A DNA stretch of 5,740 nt from Gammaproteobacteria bacterium (GTDB lineage Bacteria > Pseudomonadota > Gammaproteobacteria > HTCC5015): assembly GCA_020630145.1 (NCBI GenBank), contig JAHDBX010000071.1:1985-7724 (forward strand), given 5' to 3'. Positions 5,295-5,740 of the stretch are shown here, piece after piece. The position numbers and the translations under genes are program-made. Below the pieces are notes generated by a model. That model searched no databases and was not told where the DNA came from. It was given only the letters and a program-made list of their open reading frames with translations. Positions within the stretch are counted from its first letter, which is position 1. Every line of letters starts with the position of its first letter.

Positions 5295-5738
5295 TTACCA
5301 CTGTTTTATTATCAACCTATCCGCACTAAAATATAGTCGATCCATGCTCGTATGATTTTGCAAGGTAGATAGCTTTAAGCTATTTAAGCTCCACTCGTGT
5401 GTATCATAGAGTAATAATGACAAGCTCAAAGCGCTATTGAATAAGATGACAGTTAATAATATCGGTATGGCTTTGCTAGGTTTGTTTTCGTTTTTATAAA
5501 CAAGAGTGATGATTCTTTCTTTTATTAAAGAGATACGTTTGTATTTGAAAATTTTTCTTAAATAAATGCCTTGGCTGTTAGAGGTAGGTTCTGTTCTATT
5601 TTGTAAGGCTTGATAATTAGATAATAGGCATAGCCCGTAGTTTTGTATTGATATATGGCCTCTTTTTATGAGGTTTTCATCGCATGCTAACTCTTGTGTT
5701 TTTGTGAATTGTTTTTGAGTAATAGGGAGTCTATCCCG
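5295..5738 (-). CDS. Putative M56-family (BlaR1/MecR1-like) membrane peptidase, C-terminal part (5' end outside window)
   Basis: The minus strand is open from 5738 down to a TAA at 5295: 147 codons with no start in view, so the gene is cut by the right edge. The visible part begins RDRLPITQ and reaches QELACDE (visible residues 15-21), then NYGLCLLS (33-40). This resembles the conserved stretch of M56 peptidases that follows the zinc-binding HExxH, as I recall it (a QELACDE-like motif, then a Y..LL helix). LIKERI (71-76) also fits the family's region before the last helix. A hydrophobic segment at about 89-111 is a likely membrane helix, followed by a short 36-residue tail. M56 proteins are membrane zinc proteases, often paired with a BlaI/MecI-type repressor that would lie to the right, outside the window. 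The HExxH motif itself is not visible, so activity cannot be judged. The gene is convergent with the glp operon and unrelated in function as far as can be seen. Confidence 0.6.
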   Translation of the reverse strand, partial: RDRLPITQKQFTKTQELACDENLIKRGHISIQNYGLCLLSNYQALQNRTEPTSNSQGIYLRKIFKYKRISLIKERIITLVYKNENKPSKAIPILLTVILFNSALSLSLLLYDTHEWSLNSLKLSTLQNHTSMDRLYFSADRLIIKQW

Positions 5739-5740
5739 GT

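Noticed and set aside
1..5740. CRISPR array, tRNA/rRNA, insertion sequence or defence system
   Set aside because: No regularly spaced repeats, no cloverleaf or rRNA sequence, no transposase or terminal inverted repeats, and all large frames are accounted for by transporter genes.

Overview
The window carries most of a glycerol-type ABC importer operon (the GlpSTPQ-U-V family) from an A+T-rich Gram-negative bacterium. A convergent gene fragment of the M56 (BlaR1/MecR1-like) peptidase family lies at the right edge. The A+T-rich codon use, short intergenic spacing, Shine-Dalgarno types and protein sequences suggest a marine gammaproteobacterium of the Alteromonadales type (Colwellia/Psychromonas/Thalassotalea-like). 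That placement is inference, since no taxonomic marker is present.

Layout, left to right. Positions 2-571 are the 3' end of the periplasmic substrate-binding protein gene (glpV type), cut by the left edge. Positions 572-813 form a 242-base gap containing a long A+T-rich hairpin (601-635), a weak terminator-like stem (672-694) and a leader segment just before the next gene that can fold in two mutually exclusive ways (739-767). Positions 814-4970 hold five tightly packed + strand genes: two ATPases (glpS, glpT), two permeases (glpP, glpQ) and a small DUF2160-type membrane protein (glpU). Positions 4971-5294 are non-coding and hold a structured, repeat-like segment (4999-5088), a textbook rho-independent terminator (5166-5194) and a second terminator-like hairpin (5241-5267). 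Positions 5295-5738 on the minus strand are an open frame running off the right edge, which reads as the C-terminal end of an M56-family membrane peptidase.

How the genes work together: the binding protein captures substrate (glycerol by family, not proven here) in the periplasm and delivers it to the GlpP/GlpQ channel, which is driven by a GlpS/GlpT ATPase heterodimer. GlpU is a conserved partner of unknown role.

The most interesting observation is that the two ATPases are complementarily degenerate. GlpS lacks the switch histidine and GlpT lacks the LSGGQ signature, and both defects fall in the same composite ATP site. This predicts a one-active-site importer, unlike the symmetric MalK-type engine. 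A second notable signal is a decayed duplicate of the 3' end of the M56 gene just beyond its stop codon. That duplicate supplies one arm of the glp operon terminator.
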